This document shows, one piece after another, positions 1 to 12,400 of a stretch of 64,000 nucleotides of DNA (position 1 is the first letter of the stretch; each line of letters opens with the position of its first letter). Origin of the DNA: Opisthocomus hoazin (Eukaryota > Chordata > Aves > Opisthocomiformes > Opisthocomidae); the NCBI RefSeq assembly GCF_030867145.1, contig NC_134415.1, forward strand, positions 19,446,417-19,510,416, read 5' to 3'. The notes beneath the pieces were generated by a model, which was not told the origin of the DNA, searched no databases, and saw nothing but the letters and a program-made list of their open reading frames with translations. Position numbers and translations under genes: made by a program.

Positions 1-550
1 CTGTATGGTCTTCCCAGCTGATGTCAGGGTGGTTGAAGTCCCCCATGAGAACCAGAGCCTGTGATTGTGAGGCTGCTTGTAGCTGCCTGTTGAAAGCCTC
101 ATCAGCCTCCTCCTCCTGGTCAGGTGGCCTGTAGTACACACCCACAGTAATGTCACCCATGTAAGCCTGTCCCTTAATTCTAACCCATAAGCTCTCAACT
201 CTTTCCTCATTTGCCCCCAGGCCAAGCTCAATGCATTCCAGTTGCTCCCTCACATATAGAGCAACTCCACCACCTCTCCTTATTGGCCTGTCTTTCCTAA
301 AGAGTCTGTAGCCATCCATGACAGAATGCCAGTCATGCGAGTTGTCCCACCACGTTTCTGTGATGGCAACCAAGTCGTAGCCGTCCTGCTGTATAATGGC
401 TTCCAGCTCCTCCTGTTTATTGCCCATGCTACGTGCGTTGGTATAGACACACTTGAGCTGGGCTGTCAATCTCACCCCTGACCCTGGCACGCCAAGCCTG
501 GGCTCGTCCCTAGTGAGCTGGGCGATGTCCCCTTCCCCCTTTGAACCTAG
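1..550 (-). CDS. CR1 ORF2, N-terminal endonuclease part (copy A, partial)
   Basis: Minus-strand reading shows the apurinic-type endonuclease start of CR1 ORF2 with the expected motifs: [27 protein letters not shown] and [10 protein letters not shown] near the window edge. No stop or frameshift is visible across about 180 codons, so the whole protein may or may not be intact beyond base 1. The frame opens across the end of ORF1 and is -1 relative to it. There is no ATG before the endonuclease motif; the first in-frame ATG follows TNARS. The product would nick target DNA and, through the downstream reverse transcriptase, copy the element RNA. Its coding state outside the window is unknown. Confidence 0.85.
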
Positions 551-1639
551 TTTAAAGCCCTCTCAATGAGCCCCGCCAGCTTGTGGCCAAGAATCCTTTT
601 TCCCCTTTGAGACAGCTGCGATCCGCCTGGCGCCAGCAGGCCCGGTGCTGTGTACACCTCCCTGTGATCAAAGAAGCCAAAATTTGACCCATGTCACCAG
701 TCCGTGAGCCATCTGTTAACCAAGTGAGTTTTCCTGCCCCTTTCAGTGCTGTCCCCTGCCACTGAAGGGATGGAGGAAAACACCACCTGCGCCCCTGATC
801 CCTCAACCAGTCGCCCCAGTGCCCTGAAGTCCCTTTTGATGGCCTTGGGACTTCTCTCTGCTACCTCGTCCCCGCCAACCTGCATTACCAAGAGGGGGTA
901 ATAATCAGAGGGCCTCATCAGACCAGGGAGTTTCTTAGCAACATCCCTAACCAGGGCCCCAGGGAGGCAGCAGACTTCCCTGTGGGATGGGTCCGGTCGG
1001 CAGATCGGGCCCTCTGTTCCCCTCAGAAGGGAATCACCTACGACAATGACCCTCCTGTTTTTCTTAGTTGAGGCAGTTGTAATACGTGGGGCTGTCTGAC
1101 TCGTCGTGGGCAACCCCGTCGATGAAGCTTCACCTACACCCACTTCCTCTGTGGCCTGTCCCTCACATTCCAGAGCCCCGTATCTGTTGCTTAAGGGCAA
1201 CTGGGCAGGTGAGGGAGGCCGGGGGGAGATTCGCTTGCCCCCCCCTACCAGGTACCCGTTTCCATTTCCCCCCATCTCTTAGGCCCCCTCTTTCTGCTCG
1301 GTGGCAAGAGGGTTGGGGTTTCTCTGTTTTTCGTGGAGCCGCCTCCTGCTGCCTCTGCCTCAGGGAGGGCAGGGAGCGGCTCCACCCGTCGATCTCTCTC
1401 TCACACTCTCGGATGCTCCTCAACCTCTCCACTTCCTCTTTCAGCTCTGCCACCAGGCTGAGCAGATCATTTACCTGGTCGCACCGAACACAGCCATTGT
1501 CTCTGCTGTCCTCCAGTATGAGTGCCAGGCTCAGGCACTCCCTGCAGCCAGAGACCTGGACACCTGCGTTCTTGCGTGGGGCCTCCGCCTGGGTCCCCAC
1601 ACTCCTTCTAGCAAGAGCTTTACCACGGGTGGTAACCAT
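547..1639 (-). pseudogene. CR1 ORF1 (copy A), broken by one frameshift and one stop
   Basis: The ATG at 1639-1637 and TAG at 549-547 match ORF1 of the intact copy at 59598-60689. The N-terminal part carries the CxxC...CxxC motif and coiled coil. It then shifts frame at a run of G on the coding strand (about 1237-1247), which is one base different in length from the intact copy. The second half is readable in another frame and includes the GDSLLRG esterase motif. It then meets a TGA where the intact copy has TGC (about 692-694), shortly before the C terminus. Near the C-terminal end, GGSQLSQRG replaces the DxxH block of SGNH hydrolases. The protein cannot be made in full. Confidence 0.9.
550..556 (-). 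promoter_or_regulatory. Putative -1 frameshift heptamer TTTAAAC (copy A)
   Basis: On the minus strand the last ORF1 codons are GCT TTA AAC TAG, placing T TTA AAC in the X XXY YYZ phase used by -1 frameshifting. The -1 frame continues without a stop into the ORF2 endonuclease. Identical in position and sequence to the complete element at 60680-60686. Function is inferred. Confidence 0.5.
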
Positions 1640-2062
1640 TGCTAGAATATCTCCTGGATAGGCGATGCCCACTACTTGAGTTGCCAGGAGGGGCGGCTGC
1701 ACCCTGCCTGTCGCCTTGCCTGCTCGCCCTGCCCGCGCGAACCGCCGCACAAACTGCAGCGCCGCTCCCGGGCTGCTGCGCCGCCTCTGTTTGCCGGCTC
1801 TGGTCGCCCGCGCTCCCTGGGGGCTGCTCTTATCCCTGAGGGAGTTTGGCCGCTGTCACACTCGACTCCGCCCCCGCTGAGTCAGAGCTGCCGCTCGTTG
1901 GCACCTCCCGCTTTCCCGCTCGTGGGGGGGTGGGGGCTGGGGTCTCCTCTCTCTCTCGGCGCTTTTTGTCGCCTCGCCGCTGCGGTTTTTGCCACTGGAG
2001 AAAGGGTCCCTCGGCGCGAGCCTCTGCTCCAGAGCCCTTCACCTTCAGTAGCTTCGCCGAAA
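1640..2062 (-). promoter_or_regulatory. CR1 5'UTR / internal promoter region (copy A)
   Basis: GC-rich leader collinear with 59163-59597. On the minus strand it keeps TGACTCAGC followed by GGGGGCGGAG (about 1866-1882), which resemble an AP-1/MARE-type site and an Sp1 GC box. It has one fewer unit of the GCGCAGCAGTTC-type 12-bp repeat than the complete copy. CR1 leaders are thought to contain the promoter; activity here is inferred. Confidence 0.7.
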
Positions 2063-3427
2063 TTGGCTGATGTCATTACCAGGCCCGCTCTCCATGATGT
2101 TTGAAAGGTCGTGGCAGTCAGGCAAAGTCCCTGGTGACAGGAATAAGGGAAACATAGTGCCCATTTTTAAAAAGGGTAGGAAGGAGGAACCTGGGAACTA
2201 CCGACCTGTCAGCCTCACCTCTGTGCCTGGGAAGATCATGGAGCAGATCTTCCTAGAAGCTATTCTAAGGCACATGGAGGACAGGGAGGTGGTTCGAGAC
2301 AGTCAGCATGACTTCACCAAGGGCAAGTACTGCCTAACCAACCTAGTGGCTTTCTGTGATGGTGTGACTAGATCAGTGGACAAGGGAAGAGCTATGGATG
2401 TGATGTATCTGGACTTCTCTAAAGCCTTCAACACAGTCCCTCACAACATCCTTCTCTCTAAATTGGAGAAATATGGATTTGATGGGTGGACTGTTCGATG
2501 GATAAGGAATTGGTTGGAAGGCTGCGACCTTCCAACCAAGAGGGTAGTGGTCAACGGCTCGATGTCTAAATGGACACCAGTGACATGCAGTGTCCCTCAG
2601 GGGTCCGTACTGGGACCGGTGCTATTTAACATTTTCATCAATGACTTAGCGAGATCGAGTGCATTCTCAGCAAGCTTGCAGATGGCACCAAGCTCAGTAG
2701 TGCATTTGACACACCAGAAGGATGGGAAACCATCCAGAGGGACCTGGCAAAGCTGGAGAGGTGGGCCTGTGTGAACCTCATGAGGTTCTACAAGGCGAAC
2801 TGCAACGTCCTGTATCTGGGTCGGGGCAACCCCCTGTATCAATAGAGGCTGGGGGATGAGAGGATTGAGAGCAGCCCTGCAGAGAAGGACTTGGGGCTAC
2901 TGATAGGTGAAAAGCTTGACATGAGCCACCAATATGTGCTCGCAGCCCAGAAGGCCAACCATATCCTGGGCTGCATCAAGAGAAGTGTGGCCAGCAGGTC
3001 GAGGGAGGGGATTCTGCTCCTCTACTCCACTCTGGTGAGACCCCACCTGGAATCTTGCGTCCAGCTCTGGAGCCCCCAGCAAAAGAAGGCTCTTCGGTAG
3101 CTGAAGGGGGCCTATGGGAAAAAAGGGGAAAATATTTTCATCAGGGCTTGTTGCGACAGGATGAGGAGCAATGGCTTTAAACTAAGGGAGGGTAGATTTA
3201 GACTAGATATAAGGAAGAAATTTTTTACGATAACGGTGGTGAAACACTGGAACAAGTTTCTCAGGGAGGTAGTGGAGGCCCCATTCCTGGAAACATTCAA
3301 GGCCACATTGGTCGGTGCTCTGAACAAGCTGGTCTAGTTGATGATGTCCCTGCTAACTGCAGGGGTTGGGCTAGATGACCCTTAAAGACCCCTTCCAACC
3401 CAAAGCATTCTGTGATTCTATGATTCT
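2063..3427 (+). mobile_element. CR1 LINE copy B, interrupted by copy A
   Basis: Plus-strand CR1 beginning in mid-ORF2 (LADVI...FERSW region) exactly where the 5' end of copy A stops, and running to the 3' tail with ATTCTGTG then ATTCTATG (3407-3422). The missing left part presumably lies beyond copy A, outside the window. It belongs to the same lineage as copy C (53742-54361), with near-identical 3' ends. Compared with C it lacks about 140 bp around 3085. Confidence 0.92.
2065..3338 (+). pseudogene. CR1 ORF2 reverse transcriptase remnant (copy B)
   Basis: Translated remnants show reverse transcriptase blocks in order: [29 protein letters not shown], and [19 protein letters not shown]. The catalytic FADD box is degraded to LADG (2675-2686), losing an essential aspartate. 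There is a frameshift between about 2640 and 2670 and a nonsense TAG at 2843-2845 (tyrosine in the intact copy). An internal deletion of about 140 bp relative to copy C lies near 3085, and the 5' end is cut by copy A. The remnant continues to the usual C-terminal RKKFF...REVVE...LETFKATL region. It cannot encode an active enzyme. Confidence 0.92.
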
Positions 3428-6400
3428 TCACCTACTCTAGGAGAAGGAATTATGCCTTCCCTGCTCCAAGAGAAATCTAATGGACTTCAAAAGGGGAGAA
3501 GAGAAATAAACTCCAAATGGCCTTATACTGACTTTGTCCTTAAGTATTTAAAAAAAAAAAAAAAAAGCCCATTTTCCAGTACAGGGTCTGTCGTGCTCTC
3601 TTGAAGTTCATCTCTGTATTTGGAACAGCAATTAATTCAGTTAAACAGCTGGACATATGATCTTATGAAATATTATGAGTATTTCCCATTTAATTTTCTT
3701 TGAAGGAAGAAATTTCATTGATAACAACGAAAAAACCTTCTCTACATCCAAACAAAACAACAAGCAAGAGAAAAGACCTGCAAGACTCTTTTTGTGCTGG
3801 AAGAGTTTGATGTGACTTAGAAACTGATGAAATTTGATCAAGGCTTTAAAGTATACCTGTCTTCTCCCTTTCAAAACTAGGTGGTAGTGTTTATAGCCAG
3901 GTTCTTAGTCTGCCTAGGATAGGATTTCTTTTCTGCTTATTTCTTGGCTTATTTCACTGAAACAAGCCAACTTCCAGTCTGTCAAGCATCCCCTCAAGGT
4001 AACTGAAACTGTAACAAACAGCAGTCTGAGAAAGTTAATTTGTATCCAAGGAACTTTAACAAGTTAGAAAGTCACAAGGCAGAAAATGGAACAAAACAAA
4101 ATAAAAAAAAAATAGTAAATCCATCAGGGCATCTTTGTGGGCTGTTGGCATTTTTGTTTTGTAGATGCTTATATCAAAGACTATATTTTTTCAGATACAG
4201 TTAAGTCACTTCCATATGTAGCATCCCACAGATATTTCTCTGTCTGTCATTGCAGATCCCCTAGGCTCTTCAGTTCTGTTCAGTTCTTGCAAATCACAGT
4301 AAAGAGTTGTGAATAAGCAAACTGAATCTCACTCAATATTTCTCTCTTTCACTTCTTTGGCTATCATCTTGTAAAAGAAAGACATAAAGGAGCTGTTTGC
4401 AGATTCACTCTGTCCTCTAATCTTCTTTTCCCAGTGTTTTCTATATTGCCAGTTTCTAAGCTGTGTTTCCAAAAAAGGTGAAAATGTGACAATGCCTTGG
4501 AAGAACATTCTTTGAGTTTTCGGACAGAGGATTGTTATTTGTTGCTTATTGTTTAGTCACTTAGGTGATGGAAAAGTGGGCCTGAAATGCTCTTTAGAGA
4601 AGAGAATTCCGCTCTCCTGGCTCCTGCCACTCAACTTCACATTAATGATTACAAATAACCTGTAAGGTGACAGACAATCAAGCACTTGAGAGGCAGCTGT
4701 CTGAGCAATGCCACTCAATCTGGCCTCAGAGAAGCCACCAGGCCAGGAGTTTCAAAGGTTATGACAGCTATGCCCACACTACATTTGAGAGGTCATAGGC
4801 TCTATTTTCTGCGGTAGCTGCTCTTCTATAGCTATTCAATGACTCCTGTAGTAATTGCTCAGACCTTCTGACTGGCTAAACACTGGGCCTCTGAAATACT
4901 CTGTTGTGGGGAAATGAGAATGGGTTATTTATTTCATGGGGAAAAGGCATGTAGGACACTCTATTGGCCTTGTATTTCCTCATGGATAGTGATGTATTTG
5001 TTAGGATCCCAGCCTTGGAAGTCAGATCTCCTGACCCAGTTACTTCGACTTCAAATGCTGTGGGTGTTAAGAAAATTAATTATAAAATAAAACACAAATG
5101 TGGAACAGGCTGATTTGATGCTGACCTGAATGGACTCTTTTGTTTGCTGGAATGACTTTCTCTCTTAGCCAGTGGAATGCCTTTATTTTTTTCTTTTTTT
5201 CTTTTTTTTTTATAAGATTGGCAATTAGAGTCAAGGGGTTATGTACTGCTGCTGTTTACAAGTTTATTTCTTCCTCTGACAGAAGAAAATAACTTTATTG
5301 GGATGATATCTTCCTGTTCCAAAAGGCATTCAACAATGTTGAACAGTATCAGCCTGAAAGTCTGCATCTTGCTGTTGTGCAAGTCCTTCATCTCTACACA
5401 TAGCACTAGTGATACCTGTGAGGAAGGCTGAGCACTTTGGTTAAATGCAACATGACAAAAAATGGAGAGAAAAAGAAGTATGAAACAAGGACATAGCAGA
5501 GAATTGGGAGCGAGATATCTGATTTTAGTATTTACCTTACATTCCAGATATAGCTGAAAATGACACCTACAATAAGCCTGGAGCCAAACACTCTTAAAAC
5601 GTACATGACCATAAGTTTCTAGAATGATTTTGCAACTTTTCACTTAAACAGTATGATCGTTTCATGAATCTTCCAGTGTGCTTTAACTGCATAACTGCAG
5701 CTGTTTCTGCAGTGCAACACAGCACCTTCTCATAATCAGTAAGAGTATTTAAGACAGGAAGGGAGTAAGTGAAAGAAAGGCCATCAGTTCCAAGGTAGAG
5801 AGGGAAATAGACAAAATTACTGCTGTGCCATTTCAAATGTCTACTGTTGGGAATCAACACTCTGTTGCATAACAGTATTTCCCTTTATTTTCTTTTTGTC
5901 TCCCTGACCCTGCTGCAGTTCAATAACAGAATTATAGAGTATTCCCCTCCACAGGCAATACCTATGTTAAAGTTGCAACATCAGGCACTTAGGGACAAAA
6001 CAAATAGCCCTAGTTTTAGCATCCATCTATGAACACTCTTAATTCATCCCCTTACATACATGTCCTTCTCAATGTTTGTTTGCCTTCTTATCTTTTCCAT
6101 TCTCTTAAATTCCTCTCTGAACTTCTGCCCACCTGTGCTACTGTCCATCTCCTTTTCTAGTCTCCTTATTTCTAATCCCCTCTCCTTTAAATTCCTTCCC
6201 TCCCATCTGCTTGCTTTGCATCTAAGATGGAGGAATGAGAGAAACATCTCTCCACATAAGAATTTGTTAGTGAGCAGAAACATACAGTTATAGAAAAAGA
6301 TAAAAAACACTACAAATATCCCCAGGATAGCTTTGCTGTCTGAATCATCAGATGTTCATTCATTTCATTGATTAGTACCTCTGACTGCAATCCTGAGATG

Positions 6401-9400
6401 TCCTGCTACTGTCGCCTAAACTAGTGATGTCTCTTCTAACAGGATTTTTCCCTTGTGTGCAACCCTGCCTCTGGCAAAAGGAATTGTTTATAACCTCATT
6501 ACCCATAATTTCAGAAGGCTGCACTTGCAACATTAATTGCAGTCTGGAAATTATTTGACTCTCCATGTGCCTTTCTTTGGCTAGAATATGTACACCAGTC
6601 CCAATGACAGTTAATAACTCTATGTAGCAACAAGGACTTGTAACTAAACAAAATAACTTACTTCCTGGTTTCCTTTTCCCCCTCAGTTTTCTAAGGAACA
6701 TTGATTTAGTCAGTCTGACCAAAACCTCACATTTATATCATTATAGTAACCTAATTTATTTTACCTTCACTCAATTATATGAGCTTCGTTACACAATTTT
6801 TCTTTGGTCTTTGGCAAAGTTATGGAAAATAGGAAACCTACATAATTCAGATTCCTTTTCCAGGACTGAATTTTGAATGAGAGGTGACTTTGCAGCTCTA
6901 TGTCTCCTTTCTCAGCAGTCCAGAGAAAGTCCTTTTCCAGTTTACACACCTTGAGAAGGATAATAGGCTTAAAATGCAGCTTGTGGTATCAACAACGTTT
7001 CCAAGGTGTAGCTCTACTCCTTTCAAGCTGGGCGTGCTATCTATACTGCACAATGCAGCAGGGCCAGGACCTTGCTAAACTGAAGCTAATGGAGCAGATA
7101 CAATCACACGGTGCACTGCCTGGGTCTGGAGAGGTACCAGCTCAGATCAAGAGAAACACAGACGTAGTGCCACAGTACCTGCATCCTAACAAAGGTAATT
7201 TTTGTGCATGTGGCAAAACACTGAAGAAACTGTTCTGCTTCTGGAGCAACCACTTTACTGCTAGCCCAGAAATCTTCTCACTGAGCTTGTTTTGTGCTGC
7301 TGACATAGTTATGGAAGTAGTGACAAGATAGCTGTAACAGACCAGATAGTCCTCATTAAGGTGTGAAATAGGAATACTTGTTTAATTTTACTGCCTGTGT
7401 TTGCTTCTGCCTTTTCTCACCATTGTAGTCTGGTACACGGGACCCTCCAGCCCCGGCTCACAGTGCAGTTGCAAGGTCTGCCCGCTTGTTAACTGTGCCG
7501 GTGTTTAATTTATCTGGCTCCTGGGGGTGAAGAAGTAATGTTGAAGGAAAACTGCCACAGCACTGTCACAGAGCCAAGAAGCATCCTAACACCTCACTGC
7601 TCCAACAGCTAGATGTGTGTGAGTCCAGGGTAGGAAACAGAATGCTGATGTCTGAACCCTTCAGTTCCTGCATTAGGAAAATGATCTAATCACCTCACAG
7701 TCTAGACTTGCCGTGCCACATCAGCCTGCAGATCCTTAGATTGTGGGTTTGTATTTGCCATCGGGTAGGTATTTGGACGTATTCTGGTAAGACAGAAAGA
7801 GACTGATCTCATTGTTTTGTAGTAGCAGCATATAGAACCCCCACATGAGCGGAAGGACACAAGCAAGAGCAGAACAAGTCCTACTAAAATCCTGCCACAG
7901 GAAAATCAAATAAAGTGCTTGTCCTAAAGCACTCTATCCTCATAGTGACCTGGGCTTTACATCCTTACCAGAGGAAACACTACCCATCCTGAAGAACTTA
8001 GTTCTGACTTGGCAAGATGTGTGATGGGAGAAGGGTGAGAGAGTGGGGAAAAGGCATAAACGAAGAAAAAAGAATGACCCCCAAACCTGCAGGACCTGAT
8101 GATAATTCCTGTATTTCCACCTGGCTGGAGTGGGTCTACTTTCTGTACAGCACTAACTAATAGTGAGTCATGGCAAACAAATGTTCTGGAAACTTCGTGT
8201 AGTTTGTTTGTTCTGTCAAAATAATTTGACTGGCATAGAAGATAATAATCTGGAAAATAGCCATAATAAAGCACTCCCTTCAAGGTGGTTAATGAGCAAG
8301 GAAAATCAAAACCAAATTAAGCCTGTATTACTTTATCAGGACAAAACATAGCTGTAGGACTGAATGAAACATTCTGATCCCTGGCTTATTATAATCTGTC
8401 ATCTTTAGTCTGTAAACTTGAGTGCCTTGAGAAAGTATTTGGCCTGTTCATTTCCATATTGACACTTTAAATGTTGTGAAAGTTTGCAGATTTTTCCTGC
8501 CATACAGTTCATTTTCTCTGTGCAAAATATAACAAAATAACATTAAGCTTTTTCTCAGAAATTTCCCATAAATGTTCAGACTTCAGAAAAATTTTCAATG
8601 GAATATGCTCCTGTTGCAAAACGCAATTCAGCAGCCAGTTCATCTGCTATTTCAGAACTAAACCATTTAACCACTCACACTATCTGTTAATACAATTGGT
8701 GTTTGATGGGGAACAGAGAGTCCTTCTTTAAATAGAAAATACAATTCAAGCAGTTGTTCAATCATAGACTTCTGCATTGTGCAATAATTTGGAATCAACT
8801 TGCACGGGTGAATGACCGCAGGAGTGAAGAAGGCTACAGAGTACTGAGCCCTTTCATCCAAGTTTGCTCTAGCTCAAGTGGAGAAAGAAGTCTATCCCTG
8901 GATTAATAAGGCGGATATGGCCCTAGTCCTCCTAATTTATTTATGATTAGGCTACTAGCTCAGTCTTGAGGAAGTTTACAAACACTTTATTCAATTTGCA
9001 TGAAGACTGAGAATCTGGAGAATGAGAATGTGCAGACGTTAATTCTAAGAACAGATACATTGCAACAGAGGTAAGACCAAAACAAAAGCCATGAGCATTT
9101 CAGACTCTCTCTGCTTATCTTCCCGAATGACTCCAACTTACTGTGATTACGAAAGTTTCATAATTGTGTTTCATTGCCTGCTAGCACCTCTTTGTCTTCT
9201 TTTCAGATTGCCGTGACCTCCAATGATCATAGAGGTACTTGCCTGAGGGGAAAAAATGAAGAGGAAGAGGGGAAAGCTGGCTGGAAATTTTCCCTAAGAA
9301 ATTTAGTAGGACAGAAAGGGACTTGGAGGATCATCGAGATGAGTCCTTTGTTGTTGCAGATGGCCACATCACAGACTTGCACCTTTGCTGTTGCTGACAG

Positions 9401-12400
9401 GTCAGTTTAGAGCCAAGAAGCTCTGATGGTTATCAGCCTTTTTGTAAATTTCAACATAAAAAAAATTGTCAGTAGTTTATGCACAAGTTGGTGTCTGTTT
9501 TGCACACAACCTTTTCTGGCTTTCCATTAATGTGTACCCATTCTCAGAGCAGATGAAGCACGCTGCTTTTAGATTTCTATTATTGGATACGTTGTTAGTG
9601 TGAGCAGGGAAACAGAAAGACTTTCTCTGCACTTGTTCTACTGTAATTCATTTTGCTCTTTGGCAATTAAATCTGTTCTTACCATTCTTTAGGTGCTGTG
9701 AGACAGATGTGATGCTACTTTATGGCAAAGTCATTCCTGGATGCCTTCAGCTACAGAACAGTGCTATAAAGTGCCAGTGCCATTGGACATGGCAACACGT
9801 GTTGCTCATCTTTCTACATGACCCAACATTCTTCTTGCACCTTTTTGCTATGAAGAAAAAAGAACATCCTTTTCTTCACCCAGGTGGCTGGCTAGAGATA
9901 CGTTCTAATATACATCCTTTTGAACTCTGCCTTATATATTAAAATTAATCCTTTCTCAATACATGGGCTGCTGGTAATCTCTCTTTCCTAATATGATCCC
10001 AAGAGGTATTTGTCTTTGTTAAGACCACATCATGTTGGTGGTAACAGACAAGCCATGCCTAAGTAGTAAACATAGGTTCTTCTGTCATTTCATCACTAAG
10101 GAATAAGCAATAATATATGATGTAAATGCATGATGTTCTGTTTTGCATGAATTAATTTACTGTCATTTCTATTAGTCAGGATCCCATGGTAATCCATTTT
10201 TTTCCTGTCTGATATTCAATACCTCTTCTGATTTACTAATGGCTGCAAAGTGTATGGAACAAAATTCATCAGAGCACCAGATTTCTGAGCCAACATCATT
10301 AGTGAACATATTTGATGAGAGAAGTCCGTAGACAGATCCTGAAGAGCTCCACTAGCCATGTCTTTCTAGGCTTTCTCTTTCAGCAGAAGGTTCTTTGCCA
10401 TTTTTAGATAGCACTTAACCAGCTGAGGTCAAAGTAATTGACCAGTGGTTTAAATCATACCACTACTCCTTTCTTAAACAGAAAATATAACACCTGTCCT
10501 CAAATCTCATGCAATCTTTTAAGACTAGAAGGGTTAGCTTTTCAGATAACCTTGACATCAGACTTGGGTCAGCTATTTCCCTGTTGACTGTATAGTTTCC
10601 ATATCTACGCACTCATTCATATTAACAGTCTTGCCCTTACTGCATTTTCAATAAGAATGTGTATGTAGAACACAGACCAAGATATTATTTACTGTTTGCT
10701 CATATTTTATCTCTATTCTATACCATCTTGATACACAGCAACAGCATTTCATTCTTTAGATTTTATTTCTACAACTAAGCAACATTTTGCTATTTATTTT
10801 GTCAACACTGCAAGCTCTCTCTGACACACATTGATGTCTTCCAGCTAGCTTTGTACTTCCATTTCCAGATCTCCAAAGCAAGATTTTGTTTTCCGCCAAG
10901 GCTTTCCTCCTCACCCTGTTCTCATTCCCAGTATTCTCATGGGAGTGTTCTCTTCAAAGCTCATCCTTACAGATTTTTCCCCTTGAATGGGGTGCAAATA
11001 ACAGATAGGCTTTATCAGCCCAGATGCAGCTGTGGTCTGGATAAGGGCTACCCAAACTCATAAGAAGTGACTGTGTCATGTAAGGTAATGCAAGAGTAGG
11101 CCCAAAAGAGAGATGATAGCTGTCTTAATTCCCTGAGTAAATCCCTTCTTCCTTTATTAGAATAGGAAGAAATTCTATCCCTTTTATTTTTATTTTACAT
11201 GCCTGTGCTGCAGCAAAGTTCTTTTATCTCTCCAAGTTTGTCCTATTAAACTAAATAAGGACTTTGATTTTAAATTAATCCACTAAGGATCAGTATGTGC
11301 AGTTATTGGATTCTTTTGTAATAACCTCTGTCATACAAAAACCAAGGCTAAACAGCAGCAATCATTATTTGTTTAGAGACTTGTGAAAAAACAAAACAAA
11401 ACAAAACCTAACTTCTTCACTGAATCAAGATATGTCTAGAACAAACTAATATTTAAGTCCTGTTACTCTTATCCTTGGGGAGTTTACTCTGGCTTTCTAG
11501 GCAGTGTCCGCCTCTAATCAGGATTCAGAATTATAGAACCTCTTCTGGACTCTCATGGCCAAGTATCTCCTTTGTGGTTTGTTTGGTTTTAAATTTTTTT
11601 TTATTTAATGGAGACGCTGGTGAAGCAGTGTGGAAGGAATGAAATGCCAAGTACTTCCTGACAACGTAGATTGCAAGGAAAAGAAGGGAGGGGCATGACA
11701 GATTTTCCCTTACCCTTTTTTCAACGGTGTACTGTTTTTTAGGGTGCTCTGGCACATTGCTTTTCCTGCCTCAGGAGGCAGAAGTCCACCTCTCCAGCCA
11801 TACTTTAGTCAGAATACTCCTGAGTGGAGAACCATCAGTCCATCTCTGTTGAAGATGCTGTGCTTTGCATGAAAGAATTAGCTTTTGAGTCAGAGGAAAA
11901 AAAAGATTTTTCATTCTTACAGCTAAGTCATTCCCTTCCGTGAGAACAGAAGCATGACTGCCGTTTGCCACTTGAATGAACATTTAATAATTGTATCTAA
12001 TATGTTCAGTAGGCAATGACACCTGAGTCCCAAGCAGATGTCCGATGCACCAAACTCGCACATACCAAATGTTTATTTTGTGTAGAATGTTATAAAGACC
12101 TGTCCCCTATATGTGGTTGGACATGAACTGTACACGTTTACCAGATATTCCCTGTCCTCCAGTTTTCAGATGGGAAAAGACAGGCATCATTCTCTTAGGC
12201 TTACTGAATCAGACCCTGGAAGTAAAATTACTATTTCGTGGATTCTGTTTCTCTTGTGTGAGATGACAAAACATATCAGAATCATCCAACAACCTCCAGC
12301 CATACAACAGAAACAGCCATGTATGTTCTGGATAGTGGGAAGGAATGTGTGTGGAAAGGGAGGTCTGAATGCCGGAAACACCTAAATACCTTTTCAGGCA

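Larger units (their letters stand above)
1..2062 (-). mobile_element. CR1 LINE copy A, full-length at its 5' end, 3' end outside window
   Basis: Read on the minus strand, this segment is collinear with the complete CR1 at 59163-63636: GC-rich 5'UTR (about 2062-1640), ORF1 (1639-547), then the start of ORF2, cut by the window edge in the endonuclease domain. The 5' terminus (TTTCGGCGAAGC on the minus strand) matches that of the complete element, so A is not 5'-truncated, which is unusual for CR1. Immediately to the right, at about 2063, an older CR1 in the opposite orientation starts in mid-ORF2, so A appears to have inserted into it. ORF1 is broken; the visible part of ORF2 is open. CR1 moves by target-primed reverse transcription (known for the family). 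Confidence 0.95.

Noticed and set aside
1676..2104. Long open frame antisense to the CR1 5'UTR (also at 59136-59561, minus), reminiscent of an antisense ORF0
   Set aside because: The start is TTG, not ATG, in both copies. The frame is not kept in the middle because of length changes in homopolymer runs. Open frames are expected in such GC-rich sequence.
5239..5643. 134-codon minus-strand open frame
   Set aside because: Non-canonical composition, no domain, no neighbouring exon.
6044..6310. Two overlapping open frames on opposite strands
   Set aside because: Product of a pyrimidine-rich low-complexity tract with few stop codons.
6900..7331. 143-codon open frame
   Set aside because: No recognisable domain, no supporting splice or promoter context, ordinary AT-rich composition; likely chance.
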